A stretch of DNA of 64,000 nucleotides from Ruegeria arenilitoris (lineage in GTDB: Bacteria; Pseudomonadota; Alphaproteobacteria; Rhodobacterales; Rhodobacteraceae), in NCBI RefSeq assembly GCF_013031355.1, contig NZ_WPZO01000003.1, positions 186,001 through 250,000 of the forward strand. The letters run 5' to 3'. The notes under the pieces were generated by a model. It was not told where the DNA came from, searched no databases, and was given only the letters and a program-made list of their open reading frames with translations. Below, piece by piece: positions 46,790-56,310 of the stretch. Position 1 is the first letter of the stretch. Every line of letters starts with the position of its first letter. Position numbers and translations under genes: made by a program.

Positions 46790-47947
46790 ATGGACCTGCA
46801 CAGCTCATTCCCAAGCATTGCCGACCTGAAGCGCCGCGCACAGCGAAGGATTCCGTTTTTCGTATGGGAGTATCTGGCAAGCGGCACGGGCACCGAGACC
46901 ACGCTGCACCGAAACCGGACCGCGCTAGATCAGGTGGGGTTTCTGCCTGCGATCCTGCAGGGCCCAATTGAATGCGATACCGGCACGCGTTTTTTGGGAC
47001 AGGATTTTCCCCTGCCCTTTGGTATTGCGCCCATCGGGATGGCCGGTCTGGTCTGGCCGGACGCAGAGGGGTTGCTGGCTCGTGCTGCGGCCAAGGCGGG
47101 GCTGCCCTATACGCTCTCGACGGTCGCCAGCCAGAGCCCCGAGGATCTGGCCCCTCATCTGGGCCGGAACGCCTGGTTTCAACTGTACCCGCCGAAAGAC
47201 CCGGACATTCGCACAGATATCCTGAAGCGCGCCAGATCGGCGGGGTTCTCGACCTTGGTTCTAACCGTTGACGTCCCGGTCGCCTCGCGCCGTGAACGGC
47301 AAATACGATCCGGCCTGACCAATCCTCCGCGGCTGACCCCACGCCTGCTAGCCCAGATTGCCTTGCGTCCGGCCTGGGCCTTGGGCATGGCGCAAAACGG
47401 GATGCCCCGGATGCGGACACTGGACAAGTATATTGACGGCGACAGCGCTCTGCCGCCGACCGCTCATGTGGGGTACCTGCTGCGCACCTCGCCCGACATG
47501 GAATATGTCAAATGGCTGCGGGACGCGTGGGACGGGCCATTTATCGTGAAGGGCGTGATGCGGGCCGAGGACGCCGAGCGGCTGCAACAGGTTGGTGTTG
47601 ATGCCATTTGGGTTTCGAATCACGGCGGCCGCCAGTTTGACGGAGCCCCCGCAAGTATCAATGTGTTACCGTTGATCCGAAAGGCGACAAATTTGCCTCT
47701 GATCTTCGACAGCGGCATAGAAGGCGGCCTGGATATCCTGCGCGCACTGGCACTGGGCGCGGATTTTGTCATGCTCGGGCGCGGATTCCTGTATGGACTC
47801 AGCGCCTTGGGCGCAAAAGGGCCCGCGCATGTCATCGACATCCTGCGTCAGGACATGCTTGCCAATATGGGCCAAATGGGCCTTTCAAACCTGCAGGAAA
47901 TTCGTTCGGTGATCACAAATATTGATGCTGCAGCGCAGCGTGTGTAA
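46790..47947 (+). CDS. FMN-dependent alpha-hydroxy acid dehydrogenase (LldD-like)
   Basis: 385 residues, a TIM-barrel flavoprotein. PFGIAPIGMAGLVWPDAE, LVLTVDVPVASRRER, FIVKGVMRAEDA and VSNHGGRQFDGAPASI (containing the catalytic His-Gly-Gly-Arg) match the L-lactate dehydrogenase/glycolate oxidase family, and LGRGFLYGL ends the FMN phosphate site. L-lactate is the likely substrate, but others in the family use mandelate or glycolate. ATG at 46790 is 39 bases after the diguanylate cyclase stop. Confidence 0.9.
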   Translation: MDLHSSFPSIADLKRRAQRRIPFFVWEYLASGTGTETTLHRNRTALDQVGFLPAILQGPIECDTGTRFLGQDFPLPFGIAPIGMAGLVWPDAEGLLARAAAKAGLPYTLSTVASQSPEDLAPHLGRNAWFQLYPPKDPDIRTDILKRARSAGFSTLVLTVDVPVASRRERQIRSGLTNPPRLTPRLLAQIALRPAWALGMAQNGMPRMRTLDKYIDGDSALPPTAHVGYLLRTSPDMEYVKWLRDAWDGPFIVKGVMRAEDAERLQQVGVDAIWVSNHGGRQFDGAPASINVLPLIRKATNLPLIFDSGIEGGLDILRALALGADFVMLGRGFLYGLSALGAKGPAHVIDILRQDMLANMGQMGLSNLQEIRSVITNIDAAAQRV

Positions 47948-48071
47948 GACAATCAAGCCAAAAGGCGGCGTTTGCGAGCGATAACATGCCGGTTCTACCC
48001 AGAAGGACTGATATACGAGCGCGTATTGTCCGCCTAATAACACGGCCAAACCACTAAGACCGGGACCTGAT

Positions 48072-51000
48072 ATGACCGACTTCAACAAGATCCTGATCGC
48101 CAATCGCGGCGAGATTGCCATTCGCGTGATGCGCGCAGCGAACGAGATGGGCAAACGCACCGTCGCGGTGTTCGCCGAAGAAGACAAGCTTGGCTTGCAT
48201 CGTTTCAAGGCGGACGAGGCGTATCGCATCGGCGAAGGCATGGGACCGGTTGCTGCTTATCTGAGCATTGACGAGATCATCCGCGTAGCCAAGGAATGTG
48301 GCGCGGATGCGATCCACCCGGGCTATGGCCTGCTGTCCGAGAATCCCAACTTCGTGGATGCTTGCGTGCAGAACGGCATCACCTTCATCGGCCCCAAGGC
48401 GGAAACCATGCGCGCCCTGGGCGACAAGGCCAGCGCACGCCGCGTGGCCATCGCGGCCGATGTCCCGGTCATCCCGGCAACCGAAGTTCTGGGCGATGAC
48501 ATGGACGCGATCCGGGCCGAAGCCAAAGAGATCGGCTACCCGCTGATGCTAAAGGCCAGCTGGGGCGGCGGCGGACGCGGTATGCGCCCGATCCACTCGG
48601 AAGAAGAGCTGGAAGAGAAAGTTCTGGAAGGCCGCCGCGAGGCCGAGGCCGCATTCGGCAATGGCGAGGGCTATCTGGAAAAGATGATCACCCGTGCCCG
48701 CCACGTCGAGGTTCAGATCCTCGGCGACAAGCATGGTGAGATCTATCACCTCTATGAACGCGACTGCTCGGTCCAGCGCCGGAACCAGAAGGTCGTCGAA
48801 CGCGCCCCTGCCCCGTATCTGTCCGAAGAACAGCGCGCGGAAATCTGTGAGCTGGGCCGCAAGATCTGCGCCCATGTGAACTATGAATGCGCCGGCACGG
48901 TCGAATTCCTGATGGATATGGAAACCGGCAAGTTCTACTTCATCGAAGTGAACCCCCGCGTGCAGGTGGAACACACCGTCACCGAAGAAGTTACCGGCAT
49001 CGATATCGTTCAGGCTCAGATCCTGATCGCCGAGGGCAAAACGCTGGCAGAGGCCACCGGCGCCGCGAGCCAGGCCGATGTGCACCTGAACGGCCACGCG
49101 CTGCAGACCCGGATCACCACCGAGGACCCGCAGAACAACTTCATCCCTGACTATGGCCGTATCACTGCCTATCGCTCGGCCACCGGCATGGGCATCCGTC
49201 TCGATGGCGGTACCGCCTATGCGGGCGGCGTCATCACGCGGTATTACGACTCGCTGCTGACCAAGGTCACCGCCAAGGCACCGACGCCCGAGGCTGCGAT
49301 CGCCCGGATGGACCGGGCACTGCGCGAGTTCCGTATTCGCGGCGTCAGCACCAATATCGACTTTGTCATCAACCTACTGAAACATCCGACCTTCCTGTCG
49401 AACGAGTACACCACCAAGTTCATCGACACGACGCCGGACCTGTTCACCTTCAAGCGCCGTCGCGACCGGGGCACCAAGGTTCTGACCTATATCGCGGATA
49501 TCACCGTGAACGGTCACCCTGAGACCAAGGACCGCCCGGAACCGCGCGCCGATCTGAAAGAGGCCAAGGCCCCCGCGCTGAAGGGTGAGCCTCAAATGGG
49601 CACCCGCAACCTGCTGGAGCAGAAAGGCCCGCAGGCGGTCGCCGACTGGATGAAGGCGCAGCGTCAGCTGCTGATCACCGACACCACCATGCGGGATGGT
49701 CACCAGTCACTGCTGGCGACCCGGATGCGGTCGATCGACATGATCAAGGTGGCGCCAACCTATGCCGCCAACCTGCCGCAGCTGTTCTCGGTCGAGTGCT
49801 GGGGCGGTGCGACTTTCGACGTGGCCTATCGCTTCTTGCAGGAATGCCCGTGGCAGCGTCTGCGCGACCTGCGCGAGGCGATGCCGAACCTGATGACCCA
49901 GATGCTGCTGCGCGGAGCAAACGGCGTTGGTTATACTAACTACCCCGACAACGTGGTGCAAGAGTTCGTGCGCCAGGCGTCCAAAGGCATCGACGTGTTC
50001 CGTGTCTTCGACTCGCTGAACTGGGTCGAGAACATGCGCGTGGCCATGGACGCGGTGATCGAGAACGGCAAAATCTGTGAAGGCACCGTTTGTTATACCG
50101 GTGACATTCTGGACCCGGATCGCTCGAAGTATGACCTGAAATACTATGTCGGCATGGCGAAAGAGCTGCGCGACGCAGGCGCCCATGTTCTGGGCCTGAA
50201 GGACATGGCGGGCTTGCTGAAACCGGCCTCGGCCAAAATCCTGATCCGTGCGCTGAAAGAAGAGGTCGGCCTGCCGATCCATTTCCACACACACGACACC
50301 GCAGGCATCGCCAGCGCGACCATTCTGGCCGCCTCTGAAGCGGGCGTGGACGCGGTGGATTGCGCGATGGACAGCTTCTCGGGCAACACGTCCCAGGCAA
50401 CGCTGGGCACCGTGGTCGAAGCTCTGCGCCATACCGAGCGCGACACCGGGCTGGACATCAAGGCCATCCGCGAGATCAGCGATTACTTCGAGGCGGTCCG
50501 CGGCCAGTATGCCGCCTTCGAATCCAGCCTGCAGGCTCCGGCGTCCGAGGTGTACCTGCACGAAATGCCGGGCGGTCAGTTCACCAACCTCAAGGCGCAG
50601 GCGCGCTCCTTGGGTCTGGAAGAACGCTGGCACGAGGTCGCTCAGATGTACGCCGACGTAAACCAGATGTTCGGTGACATCGTGAAGGTGACGCCGTCGT
50701 CCAAAGTGGTCGGTGACATGGCGCTGATGATGGTTAGCCAGGGCCTGACCCGCGAAGACGTGGAAAGCCCCTCGACCGATGTGGCCTTCCCCGACTCGGT
50801 GGTCGATATGATGCGCGGCAACCTGGGTCAGCCTCCGGGCGGCTTCCCCGACACCATCATCAAGAAGGTGTTGAAAGACGAAACGCCCAATACGGAACGC
50901 CCCGGCAAGGACGTCCCTGCGGTCGATCTGGAAGCCACCCGCGCCGAGCTGTCCAAGCAGCTGGAAGGCAAAGAAGTCGATGATGAGGATCTGAACGGCT

Positions 51001-51509
51001 ACCTGATGTATCCCAAAGTGTTCCTGGACTACATGGGTCGTCACCGGGTTTATGGCCCGGTCCGCACTCTGCCCACACGCACCTTCTTCTATGGCATGGA
51101 CCCGGGCGAAGAGATCACCGCTGAGATCGATCCGGGTAAAACGCTGGAAATCCGCTGTCAGGCCATCGGCGAGACCGATGAAAAGGGTGAGGTCAAAGTC
51201 TTCTTCGAACTCAACGGCCAACCGCGCGTGATCCGGGTGCCGAACCGTCTGGTGACCTCGTCCACGCAGGCCCGTCCCAAGGCCGAAGCCGGCAACCCCA
51301 ACCATGTTGGCGCGCCGATGCCCGGCGTTGTTGCCACGGTTGCCGTGACCGCCGGTCAGGAGGTCAAGGAAGGCGATCTGCTGCTGACCATCGAAGCGAT
51401 GAAGATGGAAACCGGCATCCACGCAGAACGCGACGCCACGGTCAAAGCGCTCCACGTTCAACCCGGTGGCCAAATTGACGCTAAGGACCTGCTGGTCGAA
51501 CTGGAATAA
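48072..51509 (+). CDS. pyc: Pyruvate carboxylase
   Basis: 1145 residues, full-length single-chain enzyme. Biotin carboxylase domain (about 1-450) with KASWGGGGRGMR, YLEKMITRARHVEVQ split blocks and EVNPRVQVEHTVTE; carboxyltransferase domain (about 535-800) starting with TTMRDGHQSLLATRMR; conserved PYC/OADA domain; C-terminal biotinyl domain with the biotin Lys in EAMKMETG near residue 1110. It makes oxaloacetate from pyruvate and bicarbonate, refilling the TCA cycle. An imperfect palindrome, ATACGAGCGCGTAT, lies at 48013-48026 upstream. A terminator follows at 51536-51564. Confidence 0.98.
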   Translation: MTDFNKILIANRGEIAIRVMRAANEMGKRTVAVFAEEDKLGLHRFKADEAYRIGEGMGPVAAYLSIDEIIRVAKECGADAIHPGYGLLSENPNFVDACVQNGITFIGPKAETMRALGDKASARRVAIAADVPVIPATEVLGDDMDAIRAEAKEIGYPLMLKASWGGGGRGMRPIHSEEELEEKVLEGRREAEAAFGNGEGYLEKMITRARHVEVQILGDKHGEIYHLYERDCSVQRRNQKVVERAPAPYLSEEQRAEICELGRKICAHVNYECAGTVEFLMDMETGKFYFIEVNPRVQVEHTVTEEVTGIDIVQAQILIAEGKTLAEATGAASQADVHLNGHALQTRITTEDPQNNFIPDYGRITAYRSATGMGIRLDGGTAYAGGVITRYYDSLLTKVTAKAPTPEAAIARMDRALREFRIRGVSTNIDFVINLLKHPTFLSNEYTTKFIDTTPDLFTFKRRRDRGTKVLTYIADITVNGHPETKDRPEPRADLKEAKAPALKGEPQMGTRNLLEQKGPQAVADWMKAQRQLLITDTTMRDGHQSLLATRMRSIDMIKVAPTYAANLPQLFSVECWGGATFDVAYRFLQECPWQRLRDLREAMPNLMTQMLLRGANGVGYTNYPDNVVQEFVRQASKGIDVFRVFDSLNWVENMRVAMDAVIENGKICEGTVCYTGDILDPDRSKYDLKYYVGMAKELRDAGAHVLGLKDMAGLLKPASAKILIRALKEEVGLPIHFHTHDTAGIASATILAASEAGVDAVDCAMDSFSGNTSQATLGTVVEALRHTERDTGLDIKAIREISDYFEAVRGQYAAFESSLQAPASEVYLHEMPGGQFTNLKAQARSLGLEERWHEVAQMYADVNQMFGDIVKVTPSSKVVGDMALMMVSQGLTREDVESPSTDVAFPDSVVDMMRGNLGQPPGGFPDTIIKKVLKDETPNTERPGKDVPAVDLEATRAELSKQLEGKEVDDEDLNGYLMYPKVFLDYMGRHRVYGPVRTLPTRTFFYGMDPGEEITAEIDPGKTLEIRCQAIGETDEKGEVKVFFELNGQPRVIRVPNRLVTSSTQARPKAEAGNPNHVGAPMPGVVATVAVTAGQEVKEGDLLLTIEAMKMETGIHAERDATVKALHVQPGGQIDAKDLLVELE

Positions 51510-51535
51510 CCGGTTTAGCTTTCTGGGCTAAGAGG

Positions 51536-51564
51536 GGCCGCGCGGGGAACCGGGCGGCCTTTTT
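51536..51564 (+). terminator. Intrinsic terminator of pyc
   Basis: Stem GGCCGC (51536-51541) with GCGGCC (51554-51559), GC-rich loop, then TTTTTC. It lies 27 bases after the pyc stop. Confidence 0.8.
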
Positions 51565-51589
51565 CTTGGCCCAAGGAGGATAATCGCCC

Positions 51590-51973
51590 ATGCTGTCCGT
51601 CACACCAGTCTATGCCGCATTGCTGGCAATCCTGTTTATCGCGCTTAGCGTCAGGGTCATCAGCCAACGGCGCAGCGACAAGATTTCCTACGGCGACGGT
51701 GGGAATACGACGATGCTCAAGGTGATGCGGACGCATTCCAACTTTGTCGAATACACACCCTTTGCCGTGCTGTTGATCGCAATGGTTGAACTGCAGGGGG
51801 CAAGCGGCCTGTTGCTGAACCTTCTGGGTCTGACATTGCTGAGCGGACGGCTGTTGCACGCCTATGGATTCGGACGCAGCCCACAGATCGTCATTCTGCG
51901 CCAGATCGGGATGCTGCTGACATTTGCTGCGATTCTGGTGGCCGCCATCGCGAATCTCGTACTGGCACTGTAA
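51590..51973 (+). CDS. MAPEG family membrane protein
   Basis: 127 residues with four hydrophobic segments. RTHSNFVEYTPFAVLLIAMVE is the MAPEG signature region (His-Ser-Asn-Phe then Glu-Tyr), followed by SGRLLHAYG. Eukaryotic relatives act in eicosanoid and glutathione metabolism; bacterial roles are mostly unknown. ATG at 51590 follows AGGAGGA with ideal spacing. Confidence 0.9.
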   Translation: MLSVTPVYAALLAILFIALSVRVISQRRSDKISYGDGGNTTMLKVMRTHSNFVEYTPFAVLLIAMVELQGASGLLLNLLGLTLLSGRLLHAYGFGRSPQIVILRQIGMLLTFAAILVAAIANLVLAL

Positions 51974-51980
51974 TCCGATA

Positions 51981-51998
51981 GGCGGGGTTTACCCCGCC
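51981..51998. other. GC hairpin between convergent genes
   Basis: Perfect 7-bp stem GGCGGGG/CCCCGCC with a TTTA loop, 8 bases after the MAPEG stop. It lacks a T-run on either strand, so termination would be weak or factor-assisted. Confidence 0.4.
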
Positions 51999-52141
51999 AA
52001 TACCCGCGTTTCGACCTGCGGTGCATCCCTGAGGACAGGCTCAACCTCACCCAGCCTGTCCTTCTCCGGTAAACAAAGTGCCGATGTCAGTACGATTAGC
52101 GCCGCCAGCAGGGCCATCTTCATATCTGCAACCCGTGTCAT
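51989..52141 (-). CDS. Very small exported or membrane protein (50 residues)
   Basis: A 50-residue reading frame on the minus strand, convergent with the MAPEG gene. It starts at ATG 52141 directly behind an excellent ribosome site (GAGGAGAGGAA). The N-terminal part MKMALLAALIVLTSALC is a signal-peptide or membrane-segment pattern with a Cys at its end, though the -1 Leu makes a lipobox doubtful. The rest is acidic and polar (LGEVEPVLRDAPQVETRVLAG). I know no family. The stop lies in the loop of a GGCGGGG/CCCCGCC hairpin (51981-51998). Confidence 0.6.
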   Translation of the reverse strand: MTRVADMKMALLAALIVLTSALCLPEKDRLGEVEPVLRDAPQVETRVLAG

Positions 52142-52243
52142 TTCCTCTCCTCGAACCCTCTTGTTTTTTAATAGTCTAAGACTTCAACGCGCCGCCCCCG
52201 GATTTCCGTCGAAAGATTTTTCCGCTTTTTTGTGTTTTTCCGC

Positions 52244-52270
52244 TTGCAGCCCCGCGTGGGAATTTATACA
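52244..52270 (+). promoter_or_regulatory. Promoter candidate for the tRNA-Gly pair
   Basis: TTGCAG (52244-52249) and TATACA (52265-52270), 15 bases apart, lie 20 bases before the first tRNA. The spacing is shorter than ideal. Confidence 0.4.
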
Positions 52271-52289
52271 TCCCTCCTCACTCAACGGC

Positions 52290-52364
52290 GCGGGCGTAGC
52301 TCAGGGGTAGAGCATAACCTTGCCAAGGTTAGGGTCGGGCGTTCGAATCGCCTCGCCCGCTCCA
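52290..52364 (+). tRNA. tRNA-Gly (anticodon GCC), copy 1
   Basis: 75 bases including an encoded CCA. Acceptor GCGGGCG pairs with CGCCCGC; anticodon stem TAACC/GGTTA holds the loop TTGCCAA with anticodon GCC; the T-arm is GGGCGTTCGAATCGCC. All arms fold normally. Confidence 0.97.
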
Positions 52365-52398
52365 TTGAGAGGTCTTCGGACCAACATATGTATCTGAT

Positions 52399-52473
52399 GC
52401 GGGCGTAGCTCAGGGGTAGAGCATAACCTTGCCAAGGTTAGGGTCGGGCGTTCGAATCGCCTCGCCCGCTCCA
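52399..52473 (+). tRNA. tRNA-Gly (anticodon GCC), copy 2
   Basis: Identical in all 75 bases to copy 1, separated by a 34-base spacer, presumably one transcript. Confidence 0.97.
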
Positions 52474-52554
52474 GATACCAAACTCTCCGAACATGCTGGT
52501 TCTTCGTGACGCATTGCGTCATTCTGGTTGCGCTGCGCAACACAGGGTTCACTC

Positions 52555-53415
52555 ATGTCTGAATACGTTATCCGCCCTCTCACCGCAGACGAGTTGCAGC
52601 AGGCCGTGGATTGGGCCGCACACGAAGGCTGGAATCCGGGCCACCATGATGCCGCGTGTTTCCACAGTACGGATACCGACGGGTTTCTGGGCGGATTCAT
52701 GGATGGTGAGATGATCGCCTCAATCTCGGTGGTCCATTACGACGATGGGTTTGCTTTCCTCGGGTTCTACATCGTACACCCCGAGCATCGTGGCGCGGGA
52801 CACGGACTGAAGCTTTGGCAGGGTGCATTGGCCAATTGCACTGCCCGCAACGTCGGGTTGGATGGGGTCGTCGATCAGCAGCACAATTACCGCAAATCGG
52901 GCTTTGCCTTCGCGCACAACAACTACCGATTCACCGGGACTGTAGCGGATATTCAGCGGGCGTTGCCACCGTCAGCCGGCACCGAAGCTTTGACCGCGGT
53001 TTCTGATGAATTGCAGGCGTACGATCGCCATCTGTTCCCGACCCCGCGTGACACGTTCCTGCAGGGCTGGATCAGCGCACCAACTCATGTCTCCCGTGTG
53101 TATTCCGAGGACGGACAGATCAAAGGCTATGCCACGTTGCGCCCATGCAAAAACGGCTACAAAATCGGGCCACTATTCGCGGATCGCGCCGACATTGCCG
53201 AAACCTTGCTGGCCAGCTTGCTGGAAACGTTACCGGAAGATCAAAGCGCGCAAGAGGTTTTCATCGACATGCCCCAACCCAACCAGGCCGCCTTTGATTT
53301 GGCGGCAAAGCTTGGGTTGGAAAAGGTTTTCGAAACGGCTCGGATGTATTCGAGCCATCAACCGGACATCGACCTAAATCGTATCTTTGGCGTGACGACG
53401 TTCGAGCTTGGTTAA
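52555..53415 (+). CDS. GNAT family N-acetyltransferase, two-domain
   Basis: 286 residues. The N-terminal GNAT domain shows FLGFYIVHPEHRGAGHGLKLWQ, the acetyl-CoA binding motif A, and YRKSGFAFAHNN as motif B. The second half (from about residue 150) is a YitH-like C-terminal acetyltransferase domain with GYATLRPCKNGYKIGPLFAD. The substrate is unknown. ATG at 52555 follows AGGG by 8 bases. It is downstream of the tRNA-Gly pair and its stop overlaps the next convergent stop by 4 bases (TTAA). Confidence 0.88.
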   Translation: MSEYVIRPLTADELQQAVDWAAHEGWNPGHHDAACFHSTDTDGFLGGFMDGEMIASISVVHYDDGFAFLGFYIVHPEHRGAGHGLKLWQGALANCTARNVGLDGVVDQQHNYRKSGFAFAHNNYRFTGTVADIQRALPPSAGTEALTAVSDELQAYDRHLFPTPRDTFLQGWISAPTHVSRVYSEDGQIKGYATLRPCKNGYKIGPLFADRADIAETLLASLLETLPEDQSAQEVFIDMPQPNQAAFDLAAKLGLEKVFETARMYSSHQPDIDLNRIFGVTTFELG

Positions 53416-53651
53416 AACGCCTTGAACGTCATCGTGGTCAGCGACCGCTCGATATTGGGAATCACCAGCAGGTTTTCGTTGATGAAATGCCCCACATCCT
53501 CGGTTTCGGGGATGTAGAGTTTCAGCAGCAGGTCATATTCTCCGCTGGTCGAATAGAGCTCAGAATGGATTTCGCGCAGGGCGATTTCCTCGGCCACCTT
53601 GTAGGTGGTACCGGGTTTGCAGCGGATTTGGATGAAAACGCAGGTGGACAT
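53412..53651 (-). CDS. Stand-alone Lrp/AsnC ligand-binding (RAM) domain protein
   Basis: 79 residues. CVFIQIRCKPGTTYKVAEEI and HSELYSTSGEYDLLLKLYIPE match the effector domain of Lrp/AsnC regulators, but there is no helix-turn-helix. Such small proteins form ring-like oligomers that bind amino acids; they may modulate full-length Lrp proteins. ATG at 53651. It diverges from hisB by about 155 bases. Confidence 0.88.
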   Translation of the reverse strand: MSTCVFIQIRCKPGTTYKVAEEIALREIHSELYSTSGEYDLLLKLYIPETEDVGHFINENLLVIPNIERSLTTMTFKAF

Positions 53652-53806
53652 GGGCCGGGCCTTGATGGTTCGTGTTGCCCGCAGGCTGGCATGGGCCGCG
53701 CCCGGGTGCAATCCCCTGCAACAGTTTGCGCCGAATGCGACGGGTGGTCTGGAAAAGCCCGCCCTTCCCCGTCTATAAGCGCGCCTGTAGCAAAAGGAAT
53801 TCGCCC

Positions 53807-54394
53807 ATGCGCAGCGCAAAGATCAGCCGTCAGACCGCCGAAACCGAAATCTCGGTCGAGGTCAATCTGGACGGCACCGGCACCTATGACAATCAGACCG
53901 GCGTTGGCTTCTTTGACCACATGCTGGACCAGCTTGCGCGCCACTCACTGATCGACATGACGATCCGTGCCAAGGGCGATTATCACATCGACGATCACCA
54001 CACGGTCGAGGATACCGGAATCGCGCTGGGTCAGGCTTTGACGCAGGCTTTGGGCGACAAGAAAGGCATCCGTCGCTATGGCGAGTGCCACCTGCCCATG
54101 GATGACGCGCAGGTACGCTGTGCGCTGGATCTGTCGGCACGCCCGTTCCTGATCTGGAATGTGGACCTCCCGACCCAGAAGATCGGCACATTCGATACCG
54201 AGCTGGTGCGCGAGTTCTTTCAGGCGCTCAGCACCCACGGCGGCATCACGTTGCATATCGACCAGTTGCACGGGTTCAACAGCCACCACATCGCCGAGGC
54301 TGCTTTTAAGGCCGTCGCCCGCGCCCTGCGGCTGGCGGTTGAAACCGACCCGCGCAAAGCGGATGCGATTCCGTCCACCAAGGGTGCGCTGTAA
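53807..54394 (+). CDS. hisB: Imidazoleglycerol-phosphate dehydratase HisB
   Basis: 195 residues, monofunctional form. [15 protein letters not shown] and [20 protein letters not shown] provide the manganese-binding His clusters; [15 protein letters not shown] is the C-terminal motif. Sixth step of histidine synthesis. ATG at 53807 has AAGGA 8 bases upstream. hisH follows with no gap. Confidence 0.97.
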   Translation: MRSAKISRQTAETEISVEVNLDGTGTYDNQTGVGFFDHMLDQLARHSLIDMTIRAKGDYHIDDHHTVEDTGIALGQALTQALGDKKGIRRYGECHLPMDDAQVRCALDLSARPFLIWNVDLPTQKIGTFDTELVREFFQALSTHGGITLHIDQLHGFNSHHIAEAAFKAVARALRLAVETDPRKADAIPSTKGAL

Positions 54395-55033
54395 ATGCTG
54401 ACCGCCATCATTGATTACGAGAGCGGCAACCTGCACTCGGCCGAAAAGGCGTTTCAACGCATGGCGCGCGAGATGGAGGCGGGTGAGGTCGTCGTGACCT
54501 CGGACGCGGATGTTGTTGCGCGGGCTGATCGGTTGGTTCTGCCCGGTGACGGCGCCTTTCCGGCCTGTGCCGCCGAACTGCGCGGCCACAAGGGCATCTA
54601 TGACGCGATGGTCGAGGCGGTCGAACAAAAGGGCCGCCCGTTTCTGGGCATCTGCGTCGGGATGCAGCTAATGGCCTCAAAGGGCCATGAATACACCGAG
54701 ACCGACGGGTTGAACTGGGTCGCCGGTGACGTGGTCCGGATCGAGCCGTCAGACACCGCGCTGAAAGTCCCGCATATGGGCTGGAACGATTTGGTTCTGG
54801 AAAGCGATCATCCGGTGTTCAACGGTGTGAAGTCCGGCGATCACGTCTATTTCGTCCACTCCTACCATTTCCGGGTCACTGATCCGGCACAGCGGCTGGC
54901 CTATGTGGATTATGGGCAGGAAGTCACGGCCGTAATCGGCCGCGACACGATGGTTGGAATGCAGTTCCACCCCGAAAAAAGCCAGGACGTGGGCCTGCGC
55001 ATGATCGGGAACTTCCTGACCTGGGCGCCCTGA
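54395..55033 (+). CDS. hisH: Imidazole glycerol phosphate synthase glutaminase HisH
   Basis: 212 residues, class I glutamine amidotransferase. FLGICVGMQLMA holds the catalytic Cys, and MQFHPEKSQ the His-Glu pair. It feeds ammonia to HisF. The ATG follows the hisB stop directly, so the two are cotranslated. Confidence 0.97.
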   Translation: MLTAIIDYESGNLHSAEKAFQRMAREMEAGEVVVTSDADVVARADRLVLPGDGAFPACAAELRGHKGIYDAMVEAVEQKGRPFLGICVGMQLMASKGHEYTETDGLNWVAGDVVRIEPSDTALKVPHMGWNDLVLESDHPVFNGVKSGDHVYFVHSYHFRVTDPAQRLAYVDYGQEVTAVIGRDTMVGMQFHPEKSQDVGLRMIGNFLTWAP

Positions 55034-55037
55034 CGGT

Positions 55038-55436
55038 TTACTGAACGCGTGTCCAGGTCTGACCGCGGCAGACCAGACCACCCGCGACACACCCCTTGAC
55101 GGTCAGCTCGTTCTGGCTGTCGAGGGTCATTTTCGAGTTATAGGTTTTGTCCCGGTCCGGTGCCCAGATCTTGCCGTTGGCGTAGTTACCGTCGCCTTCA
55201 GCCTCCATGTCCCAGATGATCTGCTTGCCCAAATTCTCATAAGCCAGTTGCTGATTGCCGGATTTGTCAAAGGCGCTGTCAATGGTACCGCAGATCGCGC
55301 TGCCACACGGGGCGATCGTAACATGCAGATATCCGCCTTCGTCGCCCGGCTGCGTTTTCCACAGACCATCGACCGGATCCGCCAAAGACGCGGTTGCCAG
55401 TACTGCAAAGCCTGCCGCAAGGGTAATTTTCTTCAT
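55038..55436 (-). CDS. DUF2147 exported protein
   Basis: 132 residues. A signal peptide (MKKITLAAGFAVLATASLA) precedes a lipocalin-like DUF2147 domain: VDGLWKTQPGDEGGYLHV, CGSAICGTI and KGCVAGGLVCRGQTWTRV. Periplasmic; role unknown. Convergent with hisH, 4 bases between stops. Confidence 0.88.
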   Translation of the reverse strand: MKKITLAAGFAVLATASLADPVDGLWKTQPGDEGGYLHVTIAPCGSAICGTIDSAFDKSGNQQLAYENLGKQIIWDMEAEGDGNYANGKIWAPDRDKTYNSKMTLDSQNELTVKGCVAGGLVCRGQTWTRVQ

Positions 55437-55570
55437 GATTTCCTCCCTGATTTGTCGTTACTCTGCCGGGCGCGGCGCCCCCGAGCAAGAATGACTTAGC
55501 GTCGCGTTGCATCCCCTGCCCTGCCTGTGCGATATCCCGCGCGTGTAACACTGATATAGGGCCGCCGATC

Positions 55571-56293
55571 ATGATCCTTTACCCCGCCATCGACCTCAAA
55601 GACGGCCAGGCCGTGCGCCTGCTGCGCGGAGAGATGGACAAGGCCACCGTGTTCAACGAAGACCCTGCCGCGCAGGCGCGTGCCTTTGTTGAGGCTGGCT
55701 GCGAATGGTTGCACCTTGTGGACCTGAACGGCGCCTTCGCGGGTGAACCGGTCAACGCCGCCCCGGTTGAGGCGATCCTGAAAGCCTGCGACGTGCCCGC
55801 CCAGTTGGGCGGCGGCATCCGCGACATGGCCACGATCGAAACCTGGATCGGCAAGGGACTGGCCCGCGTGATTCTGGGCACGGTCGCGGTAGAAAACCCC
55901 GATCTGGTGCGAGAGGCCGCGCGGGAGTTCCCCGGCAAGGTCGCCGTAGGCATCGACGCCCGCAACGGCATGGTCGCCACCAAAGGCTGGGCCGAGGAAA
56001 CCGATGTTCAGGTCACCGATCTGGCCCGCAGTTTCGAGGACGCGGGCGTAGCGGCCATCATCTATACTGACATCAACCGCGACGGCGCGATGCAGGGCCC
56101 GAACATCGAAGCCACCGCTGATCTGGCCCGCTCCGTATCGATCCCGGTCATTGCTTCAGGCGGCGTCAGCTCGCTGGACGATCTGATCGCGCTGCGCGAT
56201 TGCGGTGTGGACCTGAACGGCGCGATTTCCGGCCGCGCGCTTTATGACGGCGCGATTGACCTGAAAGAGGCCTTGTCCACTCTGAGTAAATAG
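55571..56293 (+). CDS. hisA: ProFAR isomerase HisA
   Basis: 240 residues, a (beta-alpha)8 barrel. [17 protein letters not shown] has the first catalytic Asp; [14 protein letters not shown] the second; [13 protein letters not shown] and [15 protein letters not shown] are phosphate-binding loops. It catalyses the fourth step of histidine synthesis. It is separated from hisBH by the reversed DUF2147 gene and therefore has its own promoter. Confidence 0.97.
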   Translation: MILYPAIDLKDGQAVRLLRGEMDKATVFNEDPAAQARAFVEAGCEWLHLVDLNGAFAGEPVNAAPVEAILKACDVPAQLGGGIRDMATIETWIGKGLARVILGTVAVENPDLVREAAREFPGKVAVGIDARNGMVATKGWAEETDVQVTDLARSFEDAGVAAIIYTDINRDGAMQGPNIEATADLARSVSIPVIASGGVSSLDDLIALRDCGVDLNGAISGRALYDGAIDLKEALSTLSK

Positions 56294-56310
56294 AGCCGCT
56301 CAGCAGCGGG

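Noticed and set aside
49707..51473. 588-codon open frame antisense to pyc
   Set aside because: It lies wholly within the pyruvate carboxylase gene; long antisense frames are common opposite high-GC coding sequence, and its residues show no family motif.
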